Assembly (NCBI RefSeq): GCF_002150005.2
Contig: NZ_MSPP01000001.1
Span: 62,001 to 126,000, forward strand
From: Marivivens niveibacter
GTDB taxonomy: Bacteria > Pseudomonadota > Alphaproteobacteria > Rhodobacterales > Rhodobacteraceae
Length of the DNA stretch: 64,000 nucleotides
Direction: 5' to 3'
Notes under the pieces: model-generated
Told to the model about the DNA's origin: nothing
Databases searched by the model: none
What the model saw: the letters and a program-made list of their open reading frames with translations, nothing else
Position numbers and translations under genes: made by a program
Shown: positions 41,751 to 52,160 of the stretch, piece by piece
How positions within the stretch are numbered: the first letter of the stretch is position 1
How the letters are laid out: each line of letters starts with the position of its first letter

Positions 41751-42680
41751 ATGTTAGCAACCGGATGTAACACCGCCGACGATATTCTGAACGCCGCCCA
41801 CCGCAGCGAAGTCAAAGGCCGCAGCCTGTGGCGCGACGCGATGGGCCGTTTTGCCCGCAACCGCGCTGCTGTCATTTCGCTGTTTGTACTGGGTTTGATC
41901 TTGATCTTCGCGTTCTTTGGGCAGTTTCTATCCAGCCATGACCCTGCTTTTGTGGATTTCATGCTGCGCGGAAATATCAAAGAATTGGGCGGACCCTCCA
42001 TCGAAAACGGCCACTATTTCGGTTTGGAAAAAGAAGGCCGCGATTTGTACCAACGCACCGTTCAGGGCATTCGCGTGTCGATCATGATCGGCGTGATCGG
42101 ATCGCTCGTGTCAGTTGTGGTCGGCACGTTGTACGGCGCGATCGCGGGCTATTTTGGTGGCCGCGTCGACAGCATCATGATGCGGATCGTCGATATCCTG
42201 ATGGCGATCCCATTCATGTTCGTGATCATCCTTCTGCTGGTGATCTTTGGCCGCTCTGTGTTCATGCTGTTCGTGGGTATCGGCCTGATTTCATGGCTGA
42301 ACATGGCGCGTATTGCGCGCGGCCAAACCCTGACCATCAAAAACAAAGAGTTCGTCGAGGCCGCCATCGCCAGCGGCGTTAAACCATTCACCATCATCGT
42401 GCGCCACATCGTGCCGAACCTTGCTGGTGTGGTGATCGTTTACGCGACCCTGTTGATCCCTGAACTGATCATCATCGAAAGCTTTATCAGCTTTCTGGGC
42501 CTAGGCATTCAGGAACCGATGACGTCGCTGGGCGCGCTGATCAATGATGGCGCCAGCCAGCTGAATCGCGGCACGCCGTGGATGATCGCTTTCCCGCTCT
42601 TTTTCTTTCTTGCAACGCTCTACGCCTTTTTCTTTGTCGGCGATGGCCTGCGCGACGCATTAGACCCCAAGGATCGATAA
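41751..42680 (+). CDS. oppC: Oligopeptide ABC transporter permease OppC
   Basis: The 309-residue protein starts at the ATG 41751 with AAGGAG before it; the longer frame begins inside oppB. The N-terminal cytoplasmic segment 'SLWRDAMGRFARNRAAVISL' and the permease loop 'EAAIASGVKPFTIIVRHIVPN' match OppC/DppC. It pairs with OppB. The next gene oppD starts two bases after its stop. Confidence 0.95.
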   Translation: MLATGCNTADDILNAAHRSEVKGRSLWRDAMGRFARNRAAVISLFVLGLILIFAFFGQFLSSHDPAFVDFMLRGNIKELGGPSIENGHYFGLEKEGRDLYQRTVQGIRVSIMIGVIGSLVSVVVGTLYGAIAGYFGGRVDSIMMRIVDILMAIPFMFVIILLLVIFGRSVFMLFVGIGLISWLNMARIARGQTLTIKNKEFVEAAIASGVKPFTIIVRHIVPNLAGVVIVYATLLIPELIIIESFISFLGLGIQEPMTSLGALINDGASQLNRGTPWMIAFPLFFFLATLYAFFFVGDGLRDALDPKDR

Positions 42681-42681
42681 T

Positions 42682-43647
42682 ATGGCTTTGTTAGACGTAA
42701 ATGGCCTGTCGGTCACATTCAAAACAGGCGACGGTTTCGTAAATGCCGTCAACGGCGTGTCCTTTTCCGTGGAAGAGGGCGAAACGCTAGCCATCGTGGG
42801 CGAATCCGGTTCTGGCAAAAGTCAGACCGCATTCGCCGCGATGGGTCTATTGGCCCGCAATGGCACTGCAAAGGGCGAGGCGCTGTTTGACGGTCAGAAC
42901 CTTTTGACGATGAAACAAAAGGAACTGAACCGCATCCGCAGCCAAGAGATCGCGATGATCTTTCAGGATCCGATGACGTCGCTGAACCCTTACATGCGGA
43001 TTTCGGACCAAATGGCCGAGGTGCTGACCCTACACAAAGGCATGTCAAAATCCGCCGCCGTGGCCGAGGCGGCCCAAATGCTCGACGCCGTGCGCATCCC
43101 CGATGCAAAGGCGCGGATCAACATGTTCCCCCATGAATTTTCGGGCGGGATGCGGCAACGGATCATGATCGCGATGGCTCTGCTGTGTCGTCCGCGTTTG
43201 CTGATCGCGGATGAACCTACGACCGCGCTGGACGTGACCGTTCAGGCGCAGATCATGGATTTGTTCGGCGATATCCGCAAAGAATTCGGGACGGGCATTA
43301 TTCTGATTACCCACGATCTGGGCGTCGTTGCAGGTTTCTGTGATCGCACGATGGTCATGTACGGCGGGCAGGTTATGGAGGAAGCCCCCACCGACCAACT
43401 GTTCGCAAAACCAGCACACCCCTACACCAAGGGCCTGTTGCAAGCGGTGCCGCGTTTCGACGTGGACGAAGATGAACTGCGCACCATCGCGGGCGAACCG
43501 CCTGACATGTCGCGCCTGCCTGCGGGCTGCCCGTTCTGTCCACGCTGTTCGATTGCCAAAGACCGCTGTCAAAACCAGCGCCCAGAGATCGACGTTTTCG
43601 GCGACCGCCGCCGCGCCTGTCACGCCACATTAGACGAGGTCGCATAA
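42682..43647 (+). CDS. oppD: Oligopeptide ABC transporter ATPase OppD
   Basis: The 321-residue ATPase has Walker A 'GESGSGKSQT' (about residue 36), Q-loop 'IFQDPMTSLNPY', signature 'FSGGMRQR', Walker B 'LLIADEPTTALDVTVQ' and the C-terminal peptide-transporter extension with cysteines 'GCPFCPRCSIAKDRC', a likely Fe-S or metal site. Its stop overlaps the oppF start by one base (TAATG). Confidence 0.95.
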   Translation: MALLDVNGLSVTFKTGDGFVNAVNGVSFSVEEGETLAIVGESGSGKSQTAFAAMGLLARNGTAKGEALFDGQNLLTMKQKELNRIRSQEIAMIFQDPMTSLNPYMRISDQMAEVLTLHKGMSKSAAVAEAAQMLDAVRIPDAKARINMFPHEFSGGMRQRIMIAMALLCRPRLLIADEPTTALDVTVQAQIMDLFGDIRKEFGTGIILITHDLGVVAGFCDRTMVMYGGQVMEEAPTDQLFAKPAHPYTKGLLQAVPRFDVDEDELRTIAGEPPDMSRLPAGCPFCPRCSIAKDRCQNQRPEIDVFGDRRRACHATLDEVA

Positions 43648-44660
43648 TGTCCGATGCATTGCTTTCTGTTCGTGATCTGACGGTCACTTTTGACGTGCCG
43701 CGCCCAGGTGCCTGGCCTTGGACGGCTCCGCGGAAATTGCACGCGGTCAATGGGATCAACTTTGATCTGGCTCCGGGGGAATGTCTGGGGCTGGTCGGGG
43801 AATCCGGTTCTGGTAAATCCACCGCCGCCCGCGCTGTGATTGGGCTTGCACCTATTTCGTCTGGTAAAGTCATGTTTGACGGGCAGGATCTAGGGGCCCT
43901 GTCCCCTGTTCAGCGCCGCAAATATGGCCGCGAAATCCAAATGGTATTTCAGGACCCATTGGCCGCACTGAATCCGCGTATGACCGTTGGTGATATCATC
44001 GCCGAACCGCTGATCACGCACGAACCATCACTACCCCGCAAAGAGGTCCGTACCCGTGTCCAAGAGATGATGGAGATGGTTGGCCTGTTGCCCAATCTGG
44101 TCAATCGCTATCCACACGAGTTTTCAGGTGGTCAGTGCCAACGCATTGGAATCGCTCGGGCACTGATTCTACGCCCGCGATTGTTGATCTGCGATGAACC
44201 TGTGTCTGCGTTAGATGTTTCAGTACAGGCGCAGGTTGTAAATTTGCTAAAACGTTTACAAAAAGATTTGGGTCTTTCGATGATTTTCATCGCCCACGAT
44301 CTAAGCGTGGTAAAGCATATTTCAGACCGTATTTCGGTGATGTATCTGGGCCGTTTGATGGAGCAGGCAGGCGCCAAACAATTGGTCCAAAATCCCGCGC
44401 ATCCCTACACTCAGGCATTAATTTCTGCGGTTCCGATCCCAGACCCAGAGCGCGAAAAATCGCGTAAAATTATGATGATACAAGGGGAATTACCGTCACC
44501 TTTGGCCCCTCCATCCGGATGTGTTTTTCGGACCCGCTGCCCCTTTGCGCGCCCGGCATGTGCCGGCGACCGGCCTGAATATCACGTCGTCGGGGGCGAT
44601 CATGTGGTGGCTTGTCCATGGTATAATCAGCTGGAAAATTCAACACTTACAGCGGTTTAA
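43647..44660 (+). CDS. oppF: Oligopeptide ABC transporter ATPase OppF
   Basis: The 337-residue ATPase has Walker A 'GESGSGKSTAAR', Q-loop 'VFQDPLAALNPR', signature 'FSGGQCQR' (with C in place of the usual R), Walker B 'LLICDEPVSALDVSVQAQ' and the C-terminal 'GCVFRTRCPFARPAC'. It ends the oppABCDF operon. It gives the intact comparison for the oppF-like remnant at 12596-13405. No strong terminator is visible on the plus strand beyond it except the stem at 44798-44846, whose T-run is on the other strand. Confidence 0.95.
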   Translation: MSDALLSVRDLTVTFDVPRPGAWPWTAPRKLHAVNGINFDLAPGECLGLVGESGSGKSTAARAVIGLAPISSGKVMFDGQDLGALSPVQRRKYGREIQMVFQDPLAALNPRMTVGDIIAEPLITHEPSLPRKEVRTRVQEMMEMVGLLPNLVNRYPHEFSGGQCQRIGIARALILRPRLLICDEPVSALDVSVQAQVVNLLKRLQKDLGLSMIFIAHDLSVVKHISDRISVMYLGRLMEQAGAKQLVQNPAHPYTQALISAVPIPDPEREKSRKIMMIQGELPSPLAPPSGCVFRTRCPFARPACAGDRPEYHVVGGDHVVACPWYNQLENSTLTAV

Positions 44661-44763
44661 TTGCTGCGGTGCAGCGACGAATTATCGCGGTAAGGGTTTG
44701 ACAGTTGCACTTACATAGGCCAGCCTCTCGCTACGTCCCTGATTAGTCAGGATAGCCGGACGG

Positions 44764-44785
44764 TTGGTTTTTGGAGGAGGACCAA
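44764..44785. ncRNA. Hairpin with GGAGGAGG (plus) / CCTCCTCC (minus) loop, candidate small RNA element
   Basis: TTGGT (44764-44768) pairs with ACCAA (44781-44785) and exposes GGAGGAGG in the loop; read on the minus strand the loop is CCTCCTCC. Loops with CUCCUCCC-like anti-Shine-Dalgarno motifs mark a class of small RNAs in Rhodobacterales (known class). Here the stem is short, strand and promoter are unclear, and it lies in a 235-base spacer between convergent transcripts. Confidence 0.25.
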
Positions 44786-44797
44786 TTGTCATAAGGC

Positions 44798-44846
44798 AAA
44801 AAGCCCCCCGATCTGATCGCCAAGCAGCTGAGCGGATCGGGGGCTT
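44798..44846 (-). terminator. Terminator of the EamA-family gene
   Basis: GCCCCCCGATC (from 44802) and GATCGGGGGC (to 44844) form a long stem; on the minus strand GATCGGGGGGC is followed by TTTTT. It faces the gene at 44896-45738. Confidence 0.75.
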
Positions 44847-44895
44847 TGATTCCAAAATCGATTAAACAGCGAATGTGTGATTGATCCTGCGCGGG

Positions 44896-45738
44896 TCAGG
44901 CTTTCATGGTGATAACACCGACGGCAATCGCCGCCGCTGAAATCCAACGCCAAAGCGTGACGTTTTCCCGCAGAATTACGGCGGCAATCAATACCGCAAA
45001 TAATATACTAGATTCCCGCAATGCGGCGACCAAAGCGATGGGAGCGACGGTAAAGGCCCAGATCGCGATCCAGTATGATCCCAGTGACATTGCCCCAGCC
45101 ACCAGCCCTGGTTTCCATGCTGTGGCTATGGCAGTCCAAGGGCTACGTTTGCGGACTGTCAATGTGTAGATGGTCATCCCGATGGCATCACCAATGACCA
45201 TCCACAAGATGAACGCAGAGGCCGATCCAGACGCCCGTGCGCCCATGCCGTCAGCCAAAGTGTAACTGGCCGTAAATGCGGCCGTCCCGAATGCGTAGAA
45301 TAGGGCGCGACCGTTTATGGGTTTTGCGCTTTTGCCGCCAACAGCCATAACGATGACACCGCCTGAAATGAGCGCAATCGACAACACGGATAACGATGTG
45401 AATTGCGTCCCCAAAAACGCCGCCGAAACGACCGCGACGATCAATGGCGCAGTGCCGCGCGCCAAAGGGTATGCTTGGCTCAGATCGGCATGGGCGTAGG
45501 CTTGGATCAGGAAAACCTTGTAGCCTGTATGCAGCACTGCTGCCAGTACCAGCCATGGCCACGTAGCGGACCATGTCGGCGGATCGATAAAGGGTAGAAT
45601 TGGGATCGCAATCGCAGCTTGGACCAGCGATAGCATGTAGACAGTCGACAGGCGGTCCAACCCGATTTTCAGGACGGAATTCCAACCTGCGTGTAACAAG
45701 GCTGCTAATAAAACGGCGGCGTAAACATGACTGTCCAT
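44896..45738 (-). CDS. EamA-family (DMT) transporter
   Basis: The 280-residue protein has about ten hydrophobic segments in two repeated halves, the drug/metabolite transporter layout. 'LLAALLHAGWNSVLKIG' opens the first repeat and 'FTASYTLADGMGAR' the second. Its substrate, perhaps a metabolite for efflux, is unknown. It is monocistronic with its own terminator. Confidence 0.88.
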   Translation of the reverse strand: MDSHVYAAVLLAALLHAGWNSVLKIGLDRLSTVYMLSLVQAAIAIPILPFIDPPTWSATWPWLVLAAVLHTGYKVFLIQAYAHADLSQAYPLARGTAPLIVAVVSAAFLGTQFTSLSVLSIALISGGVIVMAVGGKSAKPINGRALFYAFGTAAFTASYTLADGMGARASGSASAFILWMVIGDAIGMTIYTLTVRKRSPWTAIATAWKPGLVAGAMSLGSYWIAIWAFTVAPIALVAALRESSILFAVLIAAVILRENVTLWRWISAAAIAVGVITMKA

Positions 45739-45797
45739 CGTGGCAGCCTCACTAATTAATTCGCACTAACCTTATTCGATGCGTGAGGCCGCTCAAT

Positions 45798-45831
45798 ACA
45801 AAAGGCCCGCCGCGAAAATCGCGACGGGCCT
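45798..45831 (-). terminator. Terminator of ilvD
   Basis: GGCCCG (45804-45809) and CGGGCC (45825-45830) form the outer stem with an inner CGCGA/TCGCG pairing; the minus strand continues with TTTTG. Confidence 0.78.
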
Positions 45832-45859
45832 CTGGATCAAAATATCAAATTTCCGCGTG

Positions 45860-47707
45860 TTATTCAGGCAGAATGCGAACGCCGCCTTTAGCCGCCGAAG
45901 ATGCCAGCATCGCGTATGCCTTTAGCGCGGTCGAAACGGCGCGCTTGCGTGGCTCTGCTGGTTTCCAAGGCAGCGGGCCTTTGGCTTCGCGGCGGGCAGC
46001 CAGCGTTGCTTCGTCTACGGCCAGATTGATTGTGCGGTTCGGGATGTCGATTTCGATGGTGTCACCGGTTTCAACCAGACCGATCAGACCGCCTTCTTCC
46101 GCCTCTGGGGACACGTGGCCGATGGATAGGCCCGAAGTACCACCCGAGAAACGACCGTCGGTCAGCAGCGCACAGGATTTACCCAGTCCTTTGGATTTCA
46201 GGTAAGACGTTGGGTACAGCATTTCCTGCATGCCTGGGCCGCCGCGTGGGCCTTCGTAGCGGATGACCACGACTTCGCCAGCCTCGACCTTGTTGGTCAG
46301 GATGCCGTTCACTGCGTCGTCTTGGCTTTCGTAGACTTTGGCGGTGCCTGTGAATTTCAGGATGGAATCGTCCACACCTGCGGTTTTCACGATGCAGCCG
46401 TCCAGCGCGATGTTGCCGTATAGAACAGCCAGACCGCCGTCTTTGGAAAACGCGTGTTCTACCGAGCGGATCACGCCGCCTTCGCGGTCGTTGTCCAGTT
46501 CCTTGTAACGGTTCTGGGTCGAAAACGCTTCGGTCGTGCGAACGCCGCCAGGGGCCGCGCGATAGAATTCGTTAATCTTTGGATCGTTCGATGTGACGAT
46601 GTCCCATTTTGCGATCGCTTCGTTCATGGAGGCAGAGTGGATGGTCGAAACATCGCCGTGAAGCAGGCCGCCGCGGTTCAGTTCGCCCAAGATGCCCATG
46701 ATGCCGCCCGCGCGGTGGACATCTTCCATGTGGACGTCTGCTTTGGCTGGTGCGACCTTGGACAGGCATGGCACCTTGCGCGACAGACGATCCATGTCGG
46801 CCATGGTGAAATCAACTTTGCCTTCGTGCGCGATAGCCAAAAGGTGCAGAACCGTGTTGGTCGAACCGCCCATTGCGATGTCCAGAGACATAGCGTTTTC
46901 GAACGCTTCGAATGTCGCGATGTCGCGTGGTAGCAGGCCTTTTTCTTCGCCTTCGTAGTGGCGTTTGGTGATGTCGACGATGCGGCGACCTGCCTCTAGG
47001 AACAGTTCCTTGCGGTCGGCGTGCGTTGCCAGAACCGAACCGTTGCCCGGCAGCGCCAGACCCAGCGCTTCGGCCAGACAGTTCATGGAGTTCGCGGTGA
47101 ACATACCCGAACACGACCCGCAGGTCGGGCAGGCGGCTTTTTCGATCGCGTCGACTTCTTCGTCGGAATAGCTGTCGTCGGCTGCGGCAACCATTGCGTC
47201 AACCAGATCCAGCGAATGTTCCAGATCGTCGATGGTGACTTTGCCGGCCTCCATCGGGCCACCGGATACGAAAATCACAGGGATGTTCAGGCGCATTGCC
47301 GCCATCATCATACCCGGAGTGATCTTGTCACAGTTCGAGATACACACCATTGCGTCCGCGCAGTGCGCGTTCACCATGTATTCGACCGAATCCGCAATAA
47401 TTTCACGGCTAGGCAGCGAATACAGCATACCATCGTGGCCCATTGCGATGCCGTCATCGACTGCAATGGTGTTGAATTCTTTGGCGACACCACCTGCGTT
47501 TTCGATTTCGCGGGCGACCATTTGGCCTAGGTCTTTAAGGTGAACGTGACCGGGAACGAACTGGGTGAACGAATTCACAACAGCGATAATCGGCTTGCCA
47601 AAGTCGCTGTCGGTCATGCCGGTTGCACGCCATAGGCCACGGGCACCTGCCATGTTGCGGCCATGGGTGGATTTGCGGGAACGGTAATAAGGCATCTGGC
47701 TGTCCAT
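45860..47707 (-). CDS. ilvD: Dihydroxy-acid dehydratase
   Basis: The 615-residue Fe-S enzyme makes 2-keto acids for valine, leucine and isoleucine synthesis. It has '[20 protein letters not shown]' at the N-terminus, the cluster cysteines in '[11 protein letters not shown]' and '[17 protein letters not shown]', and the C-terminal active serine loop '[11 protein letters not shown]'. I start it at the ATG 47707 ('[11 protein letters not shown]'), which gives the usual length; the frame reaches 47797 without family similarity, and the ATG at 47695 is possible. Confidence 0.96.
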   Translation of the reverse strand: MDSQMPYYRSRKSTHGRNMAGARGLWRATGMTDSDFGKPIIAVVNSFTQFVPGHVHLKDLGQMVAREIENAGGVAKEFNTIAVDDGIAMGHDGMLYSLPSREIIADSVEYMVNAHCADAMVCISNCDKITPGMMMAAMRLNIPVIFVSGGPMEAGKVTIDDLEHSLDLVDAMVAAADDSYSDEEVDAIEKAACPTCGSCSGMFTANSMNCLAEALGLALPGNGSVLATHADRKELFLEAGRRIVDITKRHYEGEEKGLLPRDIATFEAFENAMSLDIAMGGSTNTVLHLLAIAHEGKVDFTMADMDRLSRKVPCLSKVAPAKADVHMEDVHRAGGIMGILGELNRGGLLHGDVSTIHSASMNEAIAKWDIVTSNDPKINEFYRAAPGGVRTTEAFSTQNRYKELDNDREGGVIRSVEHAFSKDGGLAVLYGNIALDGCIVKTAGVDDSILKFTGTAKVYESQDDAVNGILTNKVEAGEVVVIRYEGPRGGPGMQEMLYPTSYLKSKGLGKSCALLTDGRFSGGTSGLSIGHVSPEAEEGGLIGLVETGDTIEIDIPNRTINLAVDEATLAARREAKGPLPWKPAEPRKRAVSTALKAYAMLASSAAKGGVRILPE

Positions 47708-47831
47708 TTGTTTGCGCGCGCCCGTGATACAGCGAAGGGGCGCAATTGAACAGGGCATCAACACTTTTTTGAAGATTGGCCTGCATCTTGCATTCAAATG
47801 GCAACTTTGAATCGGATTAGAAGGATCATCT

Positions 47832-48491
47832 TTGGATCGTCGTCAGTTCATAGCAGGTGTATTGGCCGGAATGGCTGCAACGCCATCCATGGCGGGGTCG
47901 GGGCTGTTGTCAGGGGCCTCTGGTCCGTTGATCGACATGTCGGGCGGGTTTTCATTGTATGAAAAACATGACCTTGAACCCGAACCTGTTGCGGCGCCAC
48001 GTGCGCGGCCTGCGGAAATTGAACTACCGACAGGTAATCCGACCTTGTCTATGTATAACGTCCACACCGAAGAAACGCTGCGCGTTCAGCCCGTCAGCGC
48101 GACAGGTTTCGATCACGATGGTTTAGCGCGCGTAAATCGTTTTATGCGGGACTGGCGCCGAAACGAGGTTGCCCAAATAGATCCGAATGCGATTTTGGGA
48201 TTGCTGCAAATTCAACAGCGCGCTCGTCGAAACGGGTTTTCGGGCAATGTGCGGTTCCTGTCAGGATACCGTAGTCAGGCCACCAATGACGCATTGCGGG
48301 CGTCGGGTGTGAATGCGGCGCGCAATTCGCTGCATATTCAGGCCAAGGCAATTGATTTTAGTCTGCCCGGCGTTGGAATTCCGCAAACCATTTTACTGGC
48401 CAAGGACTTGGATATCGGCGGGGTGGGTGGCTATTCCAGCTTTGTCCATATTGATACGGGCCGCGTACGGTTTTGGGGCACGGCTGTCTGA
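47832..48491 (+). CDS. DUF882 (YcbK-like) peptidase M15-type exported protein
   Basis: The 219-residue protein starts at a TTG with AGAAGGA seven bases upstream. The N-terminus '[18 protein letters not shown]' is a Tat-like signal. The C-terminal half has the DUF882/M15 metallopeptidase motif: '[14 protein letters not shown]', '[12 protein letters not shown]' (H-x6-D) and 'SFVHIDTG', which supply zinc ligands. Family members act on or bind murein in the periplasm. It is divergent from ilvD and precedes trpA by 62 bases. Confidence 0.88.
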   Translation: MDRRQFIAGVLAGMAATPSMAGSGLLSGASGPLIDMSGGFSLYEKHDLEPEPVAAPRARPAEIELPTGNPTLSMYNVHTEETLRVQPVSATGFDHDGLARVNRFMRDWRRNEVAQIDPNAILGLLQIQQRARRNGFSGNVRFLSGYRSQATNDALRASGVNAARNSLHIQAKAIDFSLPGVGIPQTILLAKDLDIGGVGGYSSFVHIDTGRVRFWGTAV

Positions 48492-48553
48492 TCGCATTTG
48501 CAAGCGGTGTTATTCCTGCTAAAGCCGTTGCAAAGCTAAGGAGACCGACACCG

Positions 48554-49378
48554 ATGACTGCCCGCATTGACGCCTGCTTTGCCAAAGCCCGCGCCGAAAA
48601 CCGCCCTGTTCTGGTAACCTACACCATGGCTGGCGACCCCGATGCAGAAACGGGTCTGGAAATCCTAAAAAACGTGGCGCGTTCTGGCGCGGATATCGTT
48701 GAATTCGGTCTGCCGTTCACTGATCCTGTCGCAGATGGTCCCGCCATTCAGGCTGCTGGTCTGCGTGCATTGGACGCTGGCCAAACCACGAAAAAGACGT
48801 TGGCGCAGGTCGTTGAGTTCCGCAAGGAATTCCCCGACACCCCTGTGATCTTGATGGGCTATTACAACCCGATCTACAGCTACGGCCCTGAAAAATTCGT
48901 GGCCGACGCGAAAGAGGCTGGCGTTGATGGCATGATCATCGTCGACGTGCCCGCCGAAGAAGACGACGAACTGTGCATTCCAGCTCAAAAGGCTGGTCTG
49001 GCGTTTATCCGTCTGATCCCACCAACCGCAGACGACAAACGCTTGCCTGTGATCCTGAAAAACTCGTCTGGTTTTGTGTACCACGTGTCGATCAACGGCA
49101 TCACCGGTTCGGCAACGCCTGATTATTCGACCGTGTCGCGCGCTCTGGATCGTATCCGCAAATACACCGACCTGCCGATCGTCGTTGGTTTTGGCGTGAA
49201 AACAGGTGAACACGCGGCGGCGCTGGGCGAACATGCGGACGGTGTTGTTGTTGGTACTGCGCTGATCAATGAAATCACGGCAACCTATGACGGCGACAAA
49301 GCGACCGATGCGACCGCATCGTCGGTCAACGCGCTGGTCACCGAACTGGCTGACGGGGTTCGCCGCGCCAAGGCGTAA
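48554..49378 (+). CDS. trpA: Tryptophan synthase alpha chain
   Basis: The 274-residue enzyme cleaves indole-glycerol phosphate. Catalytic Glu in '[16 protein letters not shown]' (about residue 48) and Asp in 'VDVPAEED' are present, with the phosphate loop '[12 protein letters not shown]'. The start is the ATG 48554, preceded by AAGGAGACC; the longer frame begins inside the DUF882 gene. No trpB or trpF lies nearby, so trpA is separated from its usual partners. A terminator follows. Confidence 0.96.
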   Translation: MTARIDACFAKARAENRPVLVTYTMAGDPDAETGLEILKNVARSGADIVEFGLPFTDPVADGPAIQAAGLRALDAGQTTKKTLAQVVEFRKEFPDTPVILMGYYNPIYSYGPEKFVADAKEAGVDGMIIVDVPAEEDDELCIPAQKAGLAFIRLIPPTADDKRLPVILKNSSGFVYHVSINGITGSATPDYSTVSRALDRIRKYTDLPIVVGFGVKTGEHAAALGEHADGVVVGTALINEITATYDGDKATDATASSVNALVTELADGVRRAKA

Positions 49379-49412
49379 CCCGACTGCGCACCTTCGCACA
49401 AAACTATTGGTG

Positions 49413-49442
49413 GCCCGTCAGCATCTGGCGGGCTATTTCTTT
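49413..49442 (+). terminator. Terminator of trpA
   Basis: GCCCGTCAG (49413-49421) pairs over nine positions with CTGGCGGGC (49425-49433), followed by TATTTCTTT. Confidence 0.78.
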
Positions 49443-49470
49443 GACCGAATAGAAAAAGGGAGGGCGCAAT

Positions 49471-50400
49471 ATGGCACCCATCGTTCAGGTCAAAGACCTG
49501 CGAAAGACCTATGATGGCGGGTTTCAGGCGCTCAAGGGCGTTAATCTGGATATTGAAGAGGGCGAAATCATCGCTCTGCTTGGCCCGAATGGCGCGGGCA
49601 AAACCACGCTGATTTCGACGATCTGCGGGATCACCATGCCGACGTCGGGCTCTGTAACTGTTGGCGGGCACGATATTATCAGTGGATTTCGCCAAACACG
49701 GTCGATGATCGGGCTGGTGCCGCAAGAATTGTCGCTGGATGCGTTTGAAACCGTGTTCAATGCCGTGCGCTATTCGCGGGGCCTGTTCGGTAAACCGCGC
49801 AATGACGCCTATATCGAAGATATTTTGAAACAGCTGGGTCTGGCCGACAAACGCGACACGAAAATCATGGCGCTGTCGGGTGGTATGAAACGCCGCGTTT
49901 TGATCGCCAAAGCGCTATCGCACGAACCCCGCGTTCTGTTTTTGGACGAACCGACCGCTGGCGTGGATGTTGAGCTGCGCAAAGACATGTGGAACGTCGT
50001 CGATGACCTGCGCAAAACGGGCGTCACGATCATCCTGACCACCCATTACATCGAAGAGGCCGAAGCCATGGCCGACCGCATCGCGGTGATCGACGGCGGG
50101 CAGATCATGTTGGTCCAACGCAAGGACGAACTGATGCAACACATGGGCCAAAAGGAACTGCGCATTCATCTGGCGTCCCCCGTGACCGAAATTCCTGCGG
50201 GACTGGATCGCTATGATCTGGAAATCGTGCTGGACGGAAACGCGCTGCGCTATGTCTACGACACGCGCGCGGATCGGACGGGCATCACCGCGTTGCTGAA
50301 TGATCTGAACGCCGTGGGCCTGCAATTGGCCGACATAGAAACCCGTCAAAGCAGCCTAGAGGAAATCTTTGTCGGTCTGGTCAAAGGAGACGCAGCATGA
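49471..50400 (+). CDS. ABC-2 type exporter ATPase
   Basis: The 309-residue ATPase has Walker A 'GPNGAGKTT' (about residue 39), signature 'LSGGMKRR', Walker B '[16 protein letters not shown]' and a C-terminal regulatory tail. It is of the YadG/NodI-like type that drives export. The ribosome site GGGAGGG precedes it. Its stop overlaps the permease start by four bases (ATGA). Confidence 0.93.
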   Translation: MAPIVQVKDLRKTYDGGFQALKGVNLDIEEGEIIALLGPNGAGKTTLISTICGITMPTSGSVTVGGHDIISGFRQTRSMIGLVPQELSLDAFETVFNAVRYSRGLFGKPRNDAYIEDILKQLGLADKRDTKIMALSGGMKRRVLIAKALSHEPRVLFLDEPTAGVDVELRKDMWNVVDDLRKTGVTIILTTHYIEEAEAMADRIAVIDGGQIMLVQRKDELMQHMGQKELRIHLASPVTEIPAGLDRYDLEIVLDGNALRYVYDTRADRTGITALLNDLNAVGLQLADIETRQSSLEEIFVGLVKGDAA

Positions 50401-51158
50401 ACCTAACTGCAATCAAAGCGATCTACCTGACCGAAATGGCACGGTTTTTCCGCACGTATAAACAAAGCTTTCTAGCGCCCGTCATTTCGACTTCGCTGTA
50501 TTTCGTGGTGTTCGGCGCGGCCATCGGCAGCCGTATCGATCAGGTCGAAGGCGTCAGCTACGGCGCGTTCATCGTGCCTGGATTAATCATGCTATCGGTG
50601 ATGACGCAGGCCACCACAAACGCATCATTTGGAATATATTTTCCAAAATTTACGGGGTCGATATATGAACTTCTGTCCGCGCCCGTAAATTTCCTAGAGG
50701 CAACCATCGGCTATGTCGGCGCCGCCGCTAGCAAAGCGTTAATCATCGGCGCGATCATCTTTGCGACGTCGTTCTTTTTCGTCGATGTACAGGTCGCGCA
50801 CCCGCTGGCGATGGTGGCGTTTTTGCTGCTGACCTGTTTGTCGTTTGCTTTGCTGGGGTTCATCATCGGCATCTGGGCGGGCAATTTCGAACAGTTGCAG
50901 CTGATCCCGCTGCTGATCATCACGCCGCTGGTGTTTTTGGGCGGCAGTTTCTACAGCACGTCGATGTTGCCGCCGTTCTGGCAAATCGTGACGCTGTTTA
51001 ACCCCGTTCACTACCTGATTTCGGGGTTCCGCTGGTCGTTCTTTGAACAGGCGGATGTGCCTGTTGCGATATCGTTGATCGCGATTGCGGGCTTTACCGC
51101 GTTGTGTCTGGGCGCCATTGCGTGGATTTTCCGCACTGGTTGGCGCATTCGGGACTAA
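50397..51158 (+). CDS. ABC-2 type exporter permease
   Basis: The 253-residue membrane protein has six hydrophobic segments and the ABC-2 motif near residue 185 ('[18 protein letters not shown]'). It is of the YadH/NodJ-like type. Together with the preceding ATPase it forms a complete exporter for an unknown substrate. Confidence 0.92.
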   Translation: MNLTAIKAIYLTEMARFFRTYKQSFLAPVISTSLYFVVFGAAIGSRIDQVEGVSYGAFIVPGLIMLSVMTQATTNASFGIYFPKFTGSIYELLSAPVNFLEATIGYVGAAASKALIIGAIIFATSFFFVDVQVAHPLAMVAFLLLTCLSFALLGFIIGIWAGNFEQLQLIPLLIITPLVFLGGSFYSTSMLPPFWQIVTLFNPVHYLISGFRWSFFEQADVPVAISLIAIAGFTALCLGAIAWIFRTGWRIRD

Positions 51159-51200
51159 GGCGGCTTGTTTGACATGGGGGGGCAGACTATCTGTCCCCTT

Positions 51201-51992
51201 ATGAAACGCTGGATCCCATTTGTTAAATCAGGCCCGCGCGTTGCAGTCGTTCGATTGCAGGGCGCGATTTCAAATTCATCGCGCGGATTGGATGACGTCA
51301 GCCTATCGGCAGTCATTGAAAAAGCGTTTCGCGGCAAACCCGATGCGGTCGCGCTGCAGATCAATTCGCCGGGTGGATCGCCTGTGCAATCGTCGCTGAT
51401 CGCTGCACGTATCCGCCGTTTGGCCGATGAAAAGAACATTCCCGTCTACGCATTCGTCGAAGATGTCGCTGCCTCGGGCGGGTATTGGCTGGCCTGTGCT
51501 GCCGATGAAATTTACGTGGATCGCGGGTCGATCGTGGGATCGATTGGCGTGATTTCGGCGGGGTTCGGGTTTAGCGACCTGATCGGCCGCTATGGCGTTG
51601 AACGCCGCGTTTACACCGCTGGGACGTCGAAATCGCAGCTGGATCCATTCAAACCCGAAAATCCCGAAGACGTGAGCCGCCTAAAAGGCTGGCTGACCGA
51701 TCTGCACGGGTATTTCATTGATCACGTCAAATCGCGCCGCGGGGCGAAATTGAACGCGGATCAGGACCTGTTTACCGGCGAAATTTGGGTCGGTGACAAG
51801 GCAGTTGAGCTGGGCCTAGCCGATGGCATCGGGCATCTGGTGCCATTTATGAAAGACAAATTTGGCAAAGACGTCAGTTTCCGCCGTTACGCGCCGCGCA
51901 AACCGCTGGCGTTACGGTTCGGGGCATCGGCCATTTCGGGCGTAGTGGACACTATCGAAGAACGCGCAGCATTCGGGCGGTTTGGTCTGTAA
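51201..51992 (+). CDS. S49-family peptidase (SppA/SohB-like)
   Basis: The protein is 263 residues if started at the ATG 51201 ('MKRWIPFVKSG'); upstream starts at 51165 (TTG) and 51174 (ATG) are possible. The S49 core shows the substrate-strand 'LQINSPGGSPVQS', the nucleophilic serine in 'EDVAASGGYWLAC' and the lysine region 'GSIGVISAGFGF'. No clear signal anchor is visible, so its location is uncertain. It may degrade signal peptides or cleave small membrane proteins. The next small gene starts right at its stop. Confidence 0.85.
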   Translation: MKRWIPFVKSGPRVAVVRLQGAISNSSRGLDDVSLSAVIEKAFRGKPDAVALQINSPGGSPVQSSLIAARIRRLADEKNIPVYAFVEDVAASGGYWLACAADEIYVDRGSIVGSIGVISAGFGFSDLIGRYGVERRVYTAGTSKSQLDPFKPENPEDVSRLKGWLTDLHGYFIDHVKSRRGAKLNADQDLFTGEIWVGDKAVELGLADGIGHLVPFMKDKFGKDVSFRRYAPRKPLALRFGASAISGVVDTIEERAAFGRFGL

Positions 51993-52154
51993 ATGCTGTT
52001 CCGCGTCGTTTCCATTTTTCTGATCGTCATGGTCGTTTTGGCCATGTTTGGGCGGTTGAAATACCCCGGCCAGAAACGAATTCAGAATGCAAAATGCCCC
52101 AAATGCGGGCGATTTAGAATTGGTAAAGGCCCCTGCGCCTGCAAAAAGGAATAA
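51993..52154 (+). CDS. 53-residue membrane-anchored zinc-ribbon-like protein
   Basis: The ATG at 51993 directly follows the stop of the peptidase gene, and the frame ends at 52154. The product has a hydrophobic N-terminal segment (residues 1-19, LFRVVSIFLIVMVVLAMFG) and a C-terminal basic part with CPKCG (35-39) and CAC (48-50), a probable small zinc ribbon. No family is recognised. It sits between the S49 peptidase and the Ca/Na exchanger genes with almost no spacing, so it is probably part of that operon. It was too short to be called by a size threshold of about 60 residues. Confidence 0.65.
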   Translation: MLFRVVSIFLIVMVVLAMFGRLKYPGQKRIQNAKCPKCGRFRIGKGPCACKKE

Positions 52155-52160
52155 CTCGGG

